A stretch of DNA of 64,000 nt from Struthidea cinerea (GCA_013397865.1 VZTI01001048.1:3327842-3391841); one strand, 5' to 3'; shown: positions 36,222-50,100, numbered from the stretch's first letter. Numbers and translations: made by a program. Notes: generated by a model not told the origin, from the letters alone.

Positions 36222-39200
36222 TTTTTGGTAAGAGTAACCCTGGGTAAGACATGCTACATCTGTGTGAGGAGTGAAAATCTTAATATGTGGGTGTACGTAT
36301 GTGTTGGAAACAGAGTTGGCATTATGGTGCTCCTGACTCCTGCAAACCAACACAAGTCCTAATGCAATACACAGAAAGTGAATATAAAGAATGGTTTAAG
36401 TTTATGTTGGAAGGACTCCTCAAGTGGTCACCTGCCTCAGTTCCCAAGGGCAGCCCCACTGTGCTGAGGCTGGAGGTATTTACAGATGTTTTGCATCTGT
36501 CCTCAAAAGCCTCAGCACGGAGAGCCATTGCATTTTCCACTGCTCATGGGCTGCCCCATGCTCCCCACTGAGGCCATCACACGATTCCTCTGTGCCAATA
36601 TTTTCCACAAACTTTTAAAGACTACTGCTGATCTCCACTCAATGCTCCCTCCCTCTGTTTCACTTCTTTCTGCTAATCAGTGCAAGTTTAATTTTTCTTC
36701 TTGAAGTGAGTGTAATTCAAACTCAGCCCAAGTACCTCTTCTCAGCAGGATATTATTAGGAAATTAAATAGCAGAAATGATTAACAAGGAGTACAGTAAT
36801 CTGTTCATTAATATTCTTAAATCACAATGTATCAAATGCAGACTACTTGGAGGGATTTTTGGTGAGTTTCAGTGGCCTCTGCTGACAATTACAAAACTTG
36901 ATTGGAAACATTAGTTACAGATATCTCACAACTTTCAGAATGCAGCTCACTGGCTATCCAGGTAGCTGTGTCCCAATTCATACATGTGGGAAGGTCCAGG
37001 AACATGACAAGAAATGCAGCCCTTGCATGCAAGGTCCATTTTCTGCTGAATAACGGATATTTGAGTGTCCAATGCATCCCTGCTGGGACGTGGCTGTGCT
37101 CTGTCAATTATAGCTATACTTTTCCAGCTCTAAACCCAGACCTGAAAAGGTGTTTCCTTGTCTTGGCCCTAGCACAGACTTAGAGAGGGTGTAGGAAGCC
37201 AGGAATATAAAATTCCAAATCCATTAATCTTAATCTAATGCATTAAGACTGATTCCTTAACTCCATCAAACTACAAATGAGTTATTGTTTGTCATTCCAG
37301 ATATTTTTCCTGAATGTTATCTAATTTTGGAGGTGGTGAATGTTCACTCTTAAATTTCTCAAGTTTACAGTTATCCAGGAATTTCCTTCAGATAGACAAA
37401 AAATATTTTAGCAAACATGATCACTGTGGTAGCAATAGCAAACTTGAACCTGTATAGATTTATAATTAAAATGGAATATTTTTCTGTGGGTATTCCAGTT
37501 GATTTTTTTTTTCTCCAGTGGTGCAAATTGAGGGAATTTATGAAGAAAATGTCATTCATGCATTGTATTCCTAGCTTTTATAAGAACTCAAATTCTAAAT
37601 TCCTGAAGGTTTTTTTCTATGCAAGAAATGCTGCTATTTCCTAATTTTCTTGAAAATGAGCAAACTAATGTTCTAGCTAAAATAACTTCTGCCTCTGCTT
37701 AGCATTTCACACCAAAGTTTCATTTTAGTTATATTATTCCTCAAATATTTTAATTAATTCAAGAGTTTTTCATAAGTTTTATGACAAATTGAGTTACAAA
37801 TTTCACCTCACTGACCCTTCAGGGGTGTGCAGAAGAGATCATAGTACTTTCCACATATCTCTGACTTTCAATAATTTTCCAAGAAGACCAAGGATGAGCA
37901 GACTGACCTCCTTTTTACTTTAAAGTTCAATTACAGAAAATAGAAATCTGGGAGGAAAAAAATCAGACTTGTTTTGGAGAGGAAGCAGTCAGTTTTTGGC
38001 ACTGAATATTGCTTCTCCCTTTCCGGCTCAGCCCCCACTCATGTGCGGTGTCCATATGGATGAGGTTTATGGGAATATATGCTCTTCTAATATATCAAAA
38101 TATTTACCTTGTGCATTTCAGTGCAACATCATTAATTTTACTAAGCTCCCATTCTCAGTAAGTGCCAGCTGTCTTTGGGTTTCCAAGGCACTCGGATCTG
38201 ATAAGTGAGCTCTTGTGTTAGCACTGCGACGGTCAAAGGTCCATGTCAGGTCAGGACCTCTGCTCTGTGGGAGAGACAAACTGATTTAAAACTACCAGAG
38301 GAAACAAGTAAAACGGAAAAATGGAATTTATAAAGCTTATGAAATGTCATGAGATGTGTTGCAGTCTTTTGGACAAATGTTGAACACAGTTAACCTGAAG
38401 GAAAAAGGGGGAGATAAAGGATCACTTGTTACTAGAAAAAGGTCTGGTGCTAAGGATGAGTAGGACTCAATGAGATCTTTTTAGCTGTAACAGCAATGAC
38501 GTTTTGATTTTTCTTGTTAGAAACTAGAAATGTATAATTAGGAACATTTTTTCTCCCTCTACAGATTCATCTTGTGAGTTTTATTTAGTACAATAAAAAG
38601 TCCAGAGAAATAAACCCATCATATTTAATTTGAGTTCACAGTATAACATTTGTTAATATTTGGCTTTTTTTGGTTAAGTGGGTAAATCACATAGCTATTA
38701 AATCTGCAAGATATAAATCATATTCAATTAAATGATAGCAAAGGTACTGTGGCAGACCTGATTAAATTGGTGTGTTAGTAAGATTATATACACAACATCC
38801 GTGGAACAACATCTCTGATATGTGCTGTGAAATTGAAAAAGAAGTTTGTTGGAGTCTCAGCCACGCAACTGTTACTCCCTCATGTTGGATATTAACCCCA
38901 AATCTTTGGACAGTCTGGTTTGAGCAAGTCCTGCAAGTCACCCCACCTCCATACAAAGCCCCTGTGCATCTTGTATTTATTTATGTCAGCTGCTGCCATG
39001 GGAGACAGCAGGAGACCTGGGTGGAAGGCACTTAGGTGCAGTGATTCTCCCCTTTCCTCTTCAGAAGGCTGTGCTCCAGGGGAGGCTCTCACTGGAGTCA
39101 GACAAAAGGCAACAGCCTTTGGATTTGGTGCTTGATGCATTTCAGAGCAAGACTTAGCCCTGGATGTTTGGGGGTTCAGAAGCACAAACACTGCTTCATC

Positions 39201-40551
39201 TCTTCTCTGTTTTCACAATATAAAGCACTCACCATAGAAGTTCAAGTGTCACTTTTAAAATCTTTTAAAATCAAGTCCTGTGGTTAAGATTCAATGCAAA
39301 AATTCATGCTGGAAATAGGATTCTTTTCCAACTGTCAAATCTGGTATAATATTAAATGTATCGTAGCAGATTTAGTATTATCTTTTCTCAAATGCTATTC
39401 CTGAGGTTTCTTGATGTGAACAAGAATTGGAATATTAGAGAAAGGTGAAGTAGTTAAGAAAATACAACTAAATTTGGGATCAATTTAGTTTCAAATCAGA
39501 AATAAATTTATTGTATACATTGCAGTAATAAATGTCTATCACCTTTTTCAATTTTGCATTTTAAGACATCTGTGAACATCAGCAGGAACTGTTATAATGC
39601 TGTGTAATAAATCATTCTTGCAGGTTTCCATCCACACCAAAAAATGGGTAAAACTAAGATCATGCTTTTTCCTTGTCTTTTAGCAATAACATTTTGAGTG
39701 TTTGATTAGTAGGAGACTGATTCTGCAAAATCTATACTAAATAAAATCTACAGAAATTGTGTTTGTTTGAAATTGGAACTAGACTCAATGAAGTCGATAG
39801 TTGTTCAATCTTCAAACGTTTTCTGAGGTATTTTAAGATGGTGTCATAAACTTGGCAGAATTTGTTTTTGAATTAACACAAAAGATTTTGGTCTTTTCCT
39901 CTTCTGTAAGTTATTTGCACAGGAATAGAGTTGCTGGTAAATGCAGCCTGAGACTTGCATAACTCCCCATTTCTAAGGCAGATACAAGAGTCTCACAGTT
40001 GCAGCCTCTCCCCAGGTACACCACGCATGGATAGCTTTTGTTTCTGCTCTGCCAGCCTTTCCAGGATATACAAAGTAAAATTGCATTATCTTGGCACTTC
40101 CTATTTTAATTTCTGCATGGCTAGATTGCTTTTCTCCTCCATTTTTGTTAAGAAGGGCTGGAATGGTGCAGAGTTTTGCTAAGCTTTGCCAGGAGATGTT
40201 TCTTGCCTATCAAGAAAATTGGGCAAAAGCCCGATCAGACAAGTGTGCACATTTGCCATCTTGCTCTGCTCTTGCAGTGCTGACTCCTTTGTCAGGGATA
40301 ATAACATCAGGGAGATGACCTTGTGAGGTAAACCACACATTTATTCAGTCTCTAAGCTCTGCTAGCATGTTGGTTGAAGTATGATCTTTGTCAAGCCCAG
40401 AGATGTAATTACCCTGAGAGTTAATGCTAATTGGTTTATTGAGTTTAATTGGATATCATTAAAAATACTGTCATCTTATGCAGGAACTAAGACAATATTC
40501 TCCTAAAGGAAGAATGATGATTCTTACTTCATTGTTCATATATAACCTTGA

Positions 40552-40956
40552 TTTTACATCATTATTTCACAACAAATTTTGGATGAACAAGATCCACCAC
40601 TGAGGACATTTTATTTTTACTTCTGCCTATTACTCTTAACCTTTCCCAAAGTTTTGGATGAAGAATTTGATAAAATGTTGGATGATATTGCTAAGGTTAA
40701 TTACAATTTCAGCTATGGCAAGAGACATGCTATAAATGATTTAAAGAATAATAAAACTGTAGAGGTCAAAAGAGCTGACAAAGGAGGTTTCAGTCATCGT
40801 AATGAATTGGAATAATTAGACAGTTTTAGTGATGATTATCCGAAATTAACATGTGATCTCACTAAAAAGTTTCAACTGCTCTTAGATTGGATTAGTGATA
40901 AGCTTTTGGAAAAGGGGCGGTTTATAATTAATAAGGTTATTTTTTGTCATTGCTAG
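40552..40956 (+). pseudogene. Decayed Penelope-like retroelement, fragment N-terminal to the reverse transcriptase core
   Basis: One frame stays open from 40552 to 40953 apart from a single TAA at 40813. It contains RHAINDLKNNKTVEVKRADKGG, split here as RHAINDLKNNKTVEV and KRADKGG. That is the ...L.NNK.IVIK.ADKGG signature which precedes the reverse transcriptase core of Penelope-like elements. After the stop the frame continues with a DDYPKLTCDLTKKF segment, matching the family's Y.KL..DPT..F block at the expected distance, and then a KLLEKGRFI segment resembling the next helix. The residues normally following ADKGG (an AVVVMD-type block) are missing. No downstream YxDD core or GIY-YIG endonuclease is present. 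It is a fossil, not a host gene. The family assignment is from memory of its motifs. Confidence 0.72.
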
Positions 40957-41104
40957 GACTGTAACTCAGTATGGTGTATATTTTTTAAGGACGCAGAAGT
41001 TTAGATGGTCCTAGATGAAGACTGAGGTCTAAATTTGGCTTTGGGTGCAGACAGTAGAAAAATGACAACATTTGGGCATAATCCCCTTTTCTGGGGGTCA
41101 CAAT

Positions 41105-41119
41105 AAAAAAAAAAAAAAA
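41105..41119. repeat. Poly(A) run, 15 bases
   Basis: It follows directly on CACAAT so that an AATAAA hexamer overlaps its start. It lies about 150 bp downstream of the Penelope-like fossil. Whether the two are linked is unknown. Confidence 0.75.
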
Positions 41120-42646
41120 GGTAATTTCTTAAAGTAGCAGGAGAATCTTTGCTTTATGATCAGTTAGCTACATTATGGCTGGAAAACTGAAATATTGGGG
41201 AAATATCCACAAAGTCCAACTCTGTTTTGCCCTTTAAAAATAATTTAAGCCCCTCCTCCCTTGCCCTTGCCCTCCCCGCCCATTTTGTTCTGCTACTCCA
41301 CTATTAAAAGGGATTGAGTGATCTGGACTTTCTTCTCTTTATTTCCTTTCAGATGTGATAGGTCTTGACTAGAGTCCTAAACCCCACTGTTCTGCTAATA
41401 ATGTGCACCTGGTTGTGATGAGGAGGACACCCAAAGCTTCTCTTTCCCTGTTGGCTCCATCCCAACACGATTGGTGCTGATTCAAGTCACATTCAGCATT
41501 TTACAGGTAAAATTTTGCAGAATTGGGTCCAAACACGGTAGCATGTAGAAAACGGGGTATCTTGAGCTTCCTATTTATTCAGAGTATATGATGCTGTAGC
41601 ATATTAAAGATAAGGATCACAGAGTTTAAAGCCTTTATAAAACTTAATTTAAGCTTTCTATTTAATATTAAAAATGTGTTAGTATTTCATTCCACTCTAA
41701 GGCCTCTTTAGCTGGTTCCCTTTAGTGTCTCTGGCTTGTGGTTACTAAGGCAACTCCGTCTTTGGAGGCAGGAATACAATAAAAATATTTACGTTATTTA
41801 ATTTAAGAACATTTCCAATTTGAAGAATTTTTTATATTAAAGATAGTTAATACATTTTCATGATAAAATTTATTTTATAAAACTTTAATTATAAAAAATA
41901 TGATAAATTCTGAAGATTTTAAAAAAATATTTAAAAGAGAATCAACATTAGACAAATTTTCTCCCAGATATGTGGGACAAAGAGAATCCATAGAAGAATA
42001 AGCCAATATTTAATAGTATTTAACATGAATTTCAAATGAATTTATATGGGAATGTCTTCATCTCTTGGCCACTTCCCCAGCCATACATAAACCTCTATCC
42101 TAAGAGAAAAGCTGTAGAACAGCCTTAATCAGGTCACCAGGATCAGAGCCAGGCAAAACCCACCCTGTCCATCCCTCCTGCCATGGGATGTTTGCAGATG
42201 GGCCTGACAGAGCTGCTGGTGAAGTCAGCTGAGCCCTGTTTTGACTTTAGCTAAGTTTGGCTGACTGGAGGTTTTAAAGTCGTTCATTGTAAAGCAGCAG
42301 TAAGAATTTCACTGTTAAGCTTGTTTTCCTATTTTCTTGCTGGAAGTTGGAAGGATTTGAAACTCATCCAGCGATTTGAAACTTCAGCAGTTTCTCTTCC
42401 TCTGAAATACTTCAACCAGGCAAAGAAAATTTTCAGGCTGCATTATGACCTTAATTCCTCCTTTTTGCCCATTATCTGCTCATTATTGAGCTATAATAAA
42501 CATGGAGTCCTTCAAGGACTTTTTTCCCTTCCCAAATCTCTTTAAGAATGAATGCTACCAATGTTGAATCAAGGGCATAATGTCAAATGGAATAGTTTCA
42601 GGATAAGCAGAGTTTTCTTTGCATCTTGTTTAGACAGGTGCAACTT

Positions 42647-42663
42647 AAAAAAAAAAAAAAAAA
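42647..42663. repeat. Poly(A) run, 17 bases
   Basis: An uninterrupted A run with no recognisable retroposed body upstream. Confidence 0.85.
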
Positions 42664-45600
42664 GCAAAGCAGGAGTTTATATCTAAGAGTGAGCTTAAAT
42701 GGGTGTTGCCATCAGTCATTAACTCTTTTTTTCCCCCCTATGTATCTTACAGCAAAGCTAACCATAACAGTGTTGTATGATTTCCTGGATAATATGTAGT
42801 ATGATAAATTAGATTACACAAGTTAAGTGGCTATGTATGACCAGCAGCAGTAAAGAAGTTATATAAATAAACCAAAGTTAATTAAAATATTACAAAATAT
42901 AAATAATCTGAGGTTAGTGAACATTGTTTCATTTTAAATTAATAAATATGCAAAGGTAATGTTTATAATTAACGCTATAATTTATCTTCATGCTCTGCCT
43001 GTTTAATAACAGTGGAAACATAATGTTACATGCAGAAATGTAGTAATAGATTTGTTTAGCACTGACATTATAAACAAATGTCTCAGTCTATTTATTCTAA
43101 GTTATGATACAGATTCTTTTCACATGCATCTGATGGCCTTTAAACCATTTAAAATGAACCACATTAATGTAATCTAATCTTGATACTGAACATAACATTT
43201 CAGTTTGAATTATCCAGAATCCATGATCCATTTTATTACTCACAAAGCACTTTATACACTTATGATAATGGCAAACCTTGCTCTGTTATTTAAATTCCAT
43301 TTCAGATGGGATTTTTTTTATTATTATTTTATTTTTTAAAACATTTTTGGTAGTAAAATACAAATAAAGAAAAGTCAATGCTCAGCAAGCCTTTTAACAA
43401 AGCAAACAATTCAGCTTTTTATGACATTAGCAAATAATAAAGAAAAGATCTGACATTTACACTTGATGAAATTTTATGCTATAACAGAGATGAAGAAAAT
43501 GGAATGGAAATCACACATGATAAAACCTGTCCATGAAATTCAGATGGGTCTTAAAAACAACCACTGCTAAATATTTTGGGAGCTCTCTTACTTTACTGAG
43601 GTCCATATTATTTTACTGGAAAGACCTGTCTTTAAAAGTCACTTCAACACATGCAAATTCTGTTTATTTGGAATTATTCTGGTCAAATAGTAATGAGAGT
43701 CTTCAGGGGTTTTATTCATGTAAGGACCAGGGAAAGGTAACATGGTATAGAAATAGTCAAATAGAGGTTTGTAGGAATTGGAACTGATTTGCTATAGTAG
43801 TCACAAGAACTGGATTTTCCTGAAAACTTCTGGTAAATGTTCGTGGAATTTGCATTTAATGAACTGGATTTTGAAATCAAAGTATCTTATATTTATAGTC
43901 TATTGGTCTAGATTTTCAACTTATGGGCCCATGGCTGTATTTTCTGGTGTTAAAATGTGGTGCTAGGAGCAGTTATGCATATTAATTTATTGCAGTGAAA
44001 CGTATTTATAGTTAATTCACCCTTTTGCATAGATGAGATCTCTTTGCGCCTTAAAGCAGCACACACAAGTCCTAAACCTGAGGTGAGGAGCTCACATCTC
44101 CCTTTAAATAATAAACTAAATTATTAAACACTAGGTTTATTTTACTAGAGTCTGAAAGCAGAGTTCAGGCTGGCTTTCTTCATCTACTTTGTTAGCAACA
44201 TGATGACACAGAACTGCAGAGTCACGTATCCAGTTCATCCTCAAAGCCATGCCCTGCAGATTAAAGGAAGATGGCTCTGTAGCATGGTATCATGAATCAA
44301 TTTATCTGATAATCTCACTGGTCTAAAATTAAAAAAAAAGGACAATAAAATATATTCAGTGTCTGAACACTAAAGAATAATAGAATAGAACATTCTGGAT
44401 TTTATGGGCTTGCTTTACTTCTGACGCGTCACAAAAATAAGCTCCACAGCAGTGTTTGCATAGGGTCATTATTAATAAACTGCCATTTTAAGAAAGCATT
44501 TTTAGAATTATGTCATTCAATCCTATGGAAAAGTTTATCTTTTGAAAACTTCACCTTCAGTGTCATATCCAGCAGAATTTAATCCTTTATAAAAGTGATG
44601 CCTGAATATTTCTTTTCTCTTTGTATCTGCATGTCAGCAAGGGATTTCAATGAAGGCATAAAAGACTGAAATACAGGTGAAGTTACAGGGGAAAAAAAAG
44701 CTCTTCATCACAGGGCTAAGTTTACTCTAGAAGTGTTTTCCTATAGTAGAAAAGTAAGAAATGAGCAAAACATCAAATGAAGCATGGGATAGATAGAATT
44801 TACTCATCTAGTTAATAAACAAATCAATTACAAACAGGTAAATGTGACAGTGTTTTAAAAAGTGGTGCACAAGAAAGTAATGGAGGCAGATGTCAGAAAC
44901 TGTGATTTACACTGTGGCTCTCACTGAGAGTTTTGGTGTCTTGGACAGTATGTCTCGTCAGGGTTGTGAGGCATGCACGCTGTTTTTAGCTAAGAAGGCC
45001 CCTTAGATTTGACCACAGAGGAGGATTAGGAATCAAGATCTTGTGGGTCATAATTTTCAGTCCCAAGATTGGCTCTCTCAGTTGTGTTGGACTTGTTTAT
45101 CCAATGACCATTGAAAAAATCCTTAAAATAAGGCATGCATTTTGTGTAACATTTAATTGTCATTAGTAGGACATAGCAGGAGTATATTTAGCCCACTATT
45201 TTTTAGTTTCATCAGGACAAGAGGAAGGCCTCATAAAAGGTTACTTTAAATAGTGTATTTAAGGACAAAAAAGAAGAGAACATTTTTACAAGGAGTTAAG
45301 CAGCAGGTTTCAGCTTCATCATTCACTTTAAATGATCTTTTGTAACAGGAGACAAAACAAGAAAGGTACCCTCAGAAGTGGTACCACACTATTTTCATGT
45401 TGATTGCAATAAGTGCTGAGAGCAGAGTACATTCTTGGTAAAATCAATGTCTGTGAGGGGAAAAAAAATAAAAAAGAAAAAAAAAGCAGTACAAAGGCTT
45501 CAGGATTTATCCCTTAAGTGTTTCTCCAGGAACAAAGCCGTACCCAGCAAGGGCAGGAACAGTGGCCAGGAGGAAGGAGGTGGACAATAGAAGGGCTATC

Positions 45601-45795
45601 GCGGGGTGAAGCGGGTATCGCAACAGGAAGAGCATCAGGAGGGAACATCTTCATTAATTCTATCATGTATTTGCTTTCTTAAATCTTCTTGTGTGTTCAC
45701 TCGGCCTTGATCCCATTCTGTGATATTGTTGCAAATTTATAGTAAATATCTCCCTTCAGGATAAGGAGAAAGAGATAAGCCTGAACTGTAAAAGA

Positions 45796-45894
45796 AATTA
45801 AAATAAAAACAACAAAATATCCCAAACCCCACTACAAAACAAAACAAAAGAATACCAAAACAAAACAAAAAACAAGAATCCCAAAACAAAGGGA
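45796..45894. repeat. (AAAAC)n-like low-complexity tract
   Basis: About 100 bp of AAAAC units mixed with short C runs. The minus strand yields a spurious Phe/Leu-rich open frame (45798-46010). Confidence 0.8.
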
Positions 45895-46195
45895 AGAAAG
45901 GCTTGGTTCAATAGCACCTGAAACTGACAATTACAAAACAGATACAATATCACCAAATTACTCCAGTGCTCTTTCACTAGAGAAATCTCTTTTCCTTTCT
46001 TCTTCAGCAAAACCTTTCCTCAGAATAATTATTAAGGCAGGCCTAGGGAACTGTGTTCATTTCAGAGCTTTCATTTTTAGAAAGACTGTTTAATATTTAT
46101 ATAAAGCTCATGTTAAGTTTATGCACCTGTCAAAATACTAAATTATATGATAGTGATTGCAAAATGAGCTATTTATCAGACAGATGTCTCTACCA

Positions 46196-46345
46196 AACCT
46201 GGCGTACACCGATCCGGAGGGGCAGGTCCCCCCCTGCCACAGGGAACTGGAGCTTTATTTGTGTCGGGGGATGTGTTTAACCCTGCTGGCTCCGAGAGCT
46301 GCGTGGGCTGAAGGAGCTGTGCCCGAGAACGCCCCGACCACTACA
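46196..46345. other. Second CpG-dense patch
   Basis: I count nine CpG in this 150 bp of GC-rich sequence surrounded by AT-rich DNA. Five more CpG lie at about 45535-45625. The overlapping + frames (46053-46354) match no known protein. Confidence 0.45.
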
Positions 46346-47113
46346 GGGAACTAATAACTTTTTCTTGGCTAAAGGTTGGCTAAAGGCTTGTGAAGCACAG
46401 GTGACTATTCTGATGTACAGCTTATGTTCATGTTTCCTGCAGTGTTCTTCAAAGTTGCCTTGTTCTGATATCGGGTGGCTGCTTTCTCCAGCTGTGGTCT
46501 TAGGAGTGACAAAATTATGGGAGGATACGTTTTAAGCGGAAGACAGATGTTCTCATGAAATAACTCCATAATCAACAGGATTGTAGACTAATGGCTAGAG
46601 GTGTTAAAGCCTGACATCAGCCAGCTGTAAATTGGGGCTGAAATGTGCTGTTTGTCACTGCTGGGAATAAGTCAGAGTGTCAGGAGCCCGAGTGAAGGGG
46701 CAGAGCTTGAGAAAAAGGTCAGAGCAGGAGAGGATGGAAACGTGACAAGCTGAGTAACACAGGGCAGTAGTAACACCACAACCCATAGGCAGCTTAAGCA
46801 GTTTGCTGTAACTTTCACCAGATGTCTCTGAACTTCTGCCTTGTATTTGTTGGGGTTTTGCAGGATACCCATTGGCCTTGGCTGCACTGCTGAGAGACGT
46901 ACAATGTAGTGTCCTATTTTCACCTTTAATGAACAGTTCCTGTGCCTCAGAAACCCCTGCATGCACATGTCAAAAAACAAGTATGGTGGTCCTGGACTTC
47001 AGATGCTTGGATCTGGCATCTAGGAAACAGCACCTTCCTTCCAGCAAGGCTGATCTCACCGTATCTCAAAGTAAAATACAAGATCTCTATGTCCAAACTA
47101 ATCTTGTGCTGCC

Positions 47114-47132
47114 TTTTTTTTTTTTTTTTTTT
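47114..47132. repeat. Poly(T) run, 19 bases
   Basis: An uninterrupted T run, possibly the tail of a minus-strand retroposed sequence; no body recognised. Confidence 0.85.
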
Positions 47133-50100
47133 CTAAAAAAAGGTCTCTATTTTTGAAGAATAAGCTACATGGGCTTCACTCTGCTTTGGAGAGAAATTCT
47201 TTGTAAATATGACTAAGACTCTCTAATCCTTGTTATAATAAACTCCACTGATCTGAGCAGGTGTATATCACAGTTGCTGCTTTTTAGCAGCGCAGCGCTT
47301 CCTGCGTGATCCATGGAGCAAAATTTCTCACACTGAGAGGAGAACAAGAAGAAGGTAAAATAACTGAATTCCTCCCTCGAATGCAAATCCATACCAGTTT
47401 GCTACTAATCTCCCTTGAATAGCTGTGCACTCAGAAACTAAGAGGAAACTAGCAGCCAGTATCTGGCTGACAAATCACCCCCTGTATTATCCAAACAGCT
47501 TGGCAAATAACCAGTAAATGTATGCTTGGAAGCATGCAGTTGTTTTTAATAAGTCCTCAAATTCAAAAGCCATGAGGGAATTTTGCAAAATTACTGAAAT
47601 ATATTAGCATAACAGAAAAAATATACTGCAAATCACTTGTGTGTACTGCGTAGCTGTACTCATTACAGTTACTTAATACGTATGTTAAATACATTGGGGA
47701 GAGAAATAGTTTTTTACTCAGTTTACATTTGTTTTGGTTCTGTGTGATGGATTATGAATTACTGAGCTAGCGATATACCTATGGAAAAATACAATGCAGT
47801 AGATGTCTAATTATGACCTGAAGTGAAAATGAATTATAACTCCACTTGATACTTCTTATGATTTGCTGCATTATAAATAGGAGTGATTTATTATTGTTTC
47901 ACCTACTGCTCTGCTAGTGATGGATCATAATAGTAGATCATCATAATTTTGAAATCAGAACAGAGCTGGTTTTTCTTCCATATAATTCAATTTTAACTCC
48001 ACTACTGAGGTTGTTGAGTATCACAATCTATCTACTTTACATTACATTTTATTAGAAAGGAGATAGTTAATCTATCTGGTAGCTGTTCATTACTAACATC
48101 TATTTATGAGACTTCTCTATTAAACTGTCCAACATACCTTTTGATAGTCTCATTATATTTTCAACATGACCCACATGGCAACTAGAAAGAAAACCAGATG
48201 ACTAAGGACCAGGATTGAAAAGGAAGGCTTCCCCTTCCGTATGTGCTGTATATTTAAAGCAAAATTGCTGTACCGTTATTGTAAAGTTTCAGATCAATAT
48301 GGTCTTTGTGCCGTAGTGTTCAGTGGTTCAACAAGACTCTTCTTGTGTGCATTTGGTCCTTGGTAGTGCTTTATATTCAGTAATTTCACATATTGCCCCC
48401 CTGTTAAAACAGTGGTGCTGGGTCTTATCCTGCCAGTCCTCTGACAGTGGCACAGGTGGGGTGAGCACCTTCCCTTCCCCTCCGAGTGAGGGTTTGCACA
48501 AGGTCTCCTCTGCAGAGGGAAGTCTCTCGTGGAGCAGGAGCATCCCCACCATAAATCTAGCCTGTGGCAGGGGCATGAAGCCTGAAATAATATTGACCTG
48601 TGGGAGTTTATATGTAACAGGTTCACAAAGTCTTACCCTTGGAAGACTCTGAGTCTCCTGTCCCTCTTGCTGCCAACAGATTCCCCTCACACTGCTGTCA
48701 TCATGCTCCACTGTCTTTTTGATGCTTCAGCAGCCTGTGCTCCCCCTCTTGCTAAGGGTCCTGGCACGTGGCCATGGCTGAAGCAGGAATCTCAGTGGCA
48801 GCTAATAAAAACTTTCTATGGGAAATAAAGTCCACTCCCTAGGGAGCCTTCTCCAGCTTCTCTGCTAGGAAGAGGAGGAGCTGCTGGATGTTTGGTGGAA
48901 CAGAGCAGTCACCCTCAGCCACAGCTGTGTTTGCCATGCACAAACCCTTTACTGCTGATAGTGATGGATTATTTTTCAACAGCGACTGCCCCAACTATAA
49001 ATACAAGGCTGTGTCCTTTACAAACCTGTTTTATTTTAATTATCTTATTCATTTAGTCCATGGCAGTGTCCAAAAACCTCCAGCTGCTTCTGCAGTTTCC
49101 TTTGGAGAGGACTGTGGCAGGACAAGCCTCCAGAAGGCAGCTGGCAGACTGTGGCAGACTGGCTGCCAGGGACACAGAGCGGTCATTTCAGCTCTGCCTG
49201 GCCCTGCGAGAGCCACGGCCCCTGTGGGCAGATGTGCAGCCTCTGGCTGCCCAAGAGGAACGGGAGAAGCATGGAGCAGCTCTGCAGGAACAGGTGTGAC
49301 TGTGTTTGCAGGACAACACAGGTAGTGCTTGTTCACCTTTGCTGAAGTACTAAACCTCAGCTGACCTTTGGGGCTTGGGAAGAAAGAGATCCAGACAGCC
49401 CGTGGTGAAGGAGTATTCATTTCTCAGATGTGTGTGTGCACCATGGCTTAAAACAAACAGTGGAAATATCGCTGAAAACTGTACTAGATGGTTTAGTCTT
49501 TATTTTTTAAAGGCTATGAAGGATTAATTAAATATCAGATAAATTATTTTGGTAGTTAATTGTCATCTTTGTTTTAAAAAAAAAGTTTAGCCTATCTTAT
49601 CTCTGGCTTAACAGTTAACAATTTCACAGTTGCCTTCTTTCTCTATCCTGTATCTGTGAGTAGGCAGCCTGGGTTCACTAATTTGAAAGAAATTGTGTGA
49701 GCATTCTGCAGTTCATAGAATGTTTTGAAATTACTTTCTGGCTGTTTACATTTGAAAACTCGAGACAGTCTGCCTGGACATAACACCACCAACAATTTCC
49801 CTGACATCCTATGTGGAATACTTACTTCTAATATTTGGGTGAATGAATATTTATGATTTAAAGTGCATTTTCTCTGAATGTTCTGCAACATCAGTTCATA
49901 ATATTTTTTGTGACTTTGTCTACCATTAACTTGTAAATGTATGGAAAACAGGCACAACCACAGTAATCGTGTGGTTGCATTCGCTCGACCCCTTTCGTAA
50001 CTGAGAATTTCTGTCACCCAACAGCTGTTGGGAGACTCTGAGAGGAGAGAGATGGTGTCAGACCCACTTCACAGGAACAAGCCACCGAGGTCCACTGCCA

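Larger units (their letters stand above)
31593..40551. other. Intergenic
   Basis: No gene is supported; open frames are short and of random composition. The interval holds small palindromic remnants (32723-32749 and 36153-36221), an A/C tract (33598-33641), and a (TTTA)n run (33777-33793). The rest is unremarkable AT-rich sequence. Confidence 0.65.

Noticed and set aside
48888..49420. Overlapping long frames on both strands (145 and 123 codons)
   Set aside because: Long frames in several frames of both strands point to GC-rich composition with few stops, not to a gene.
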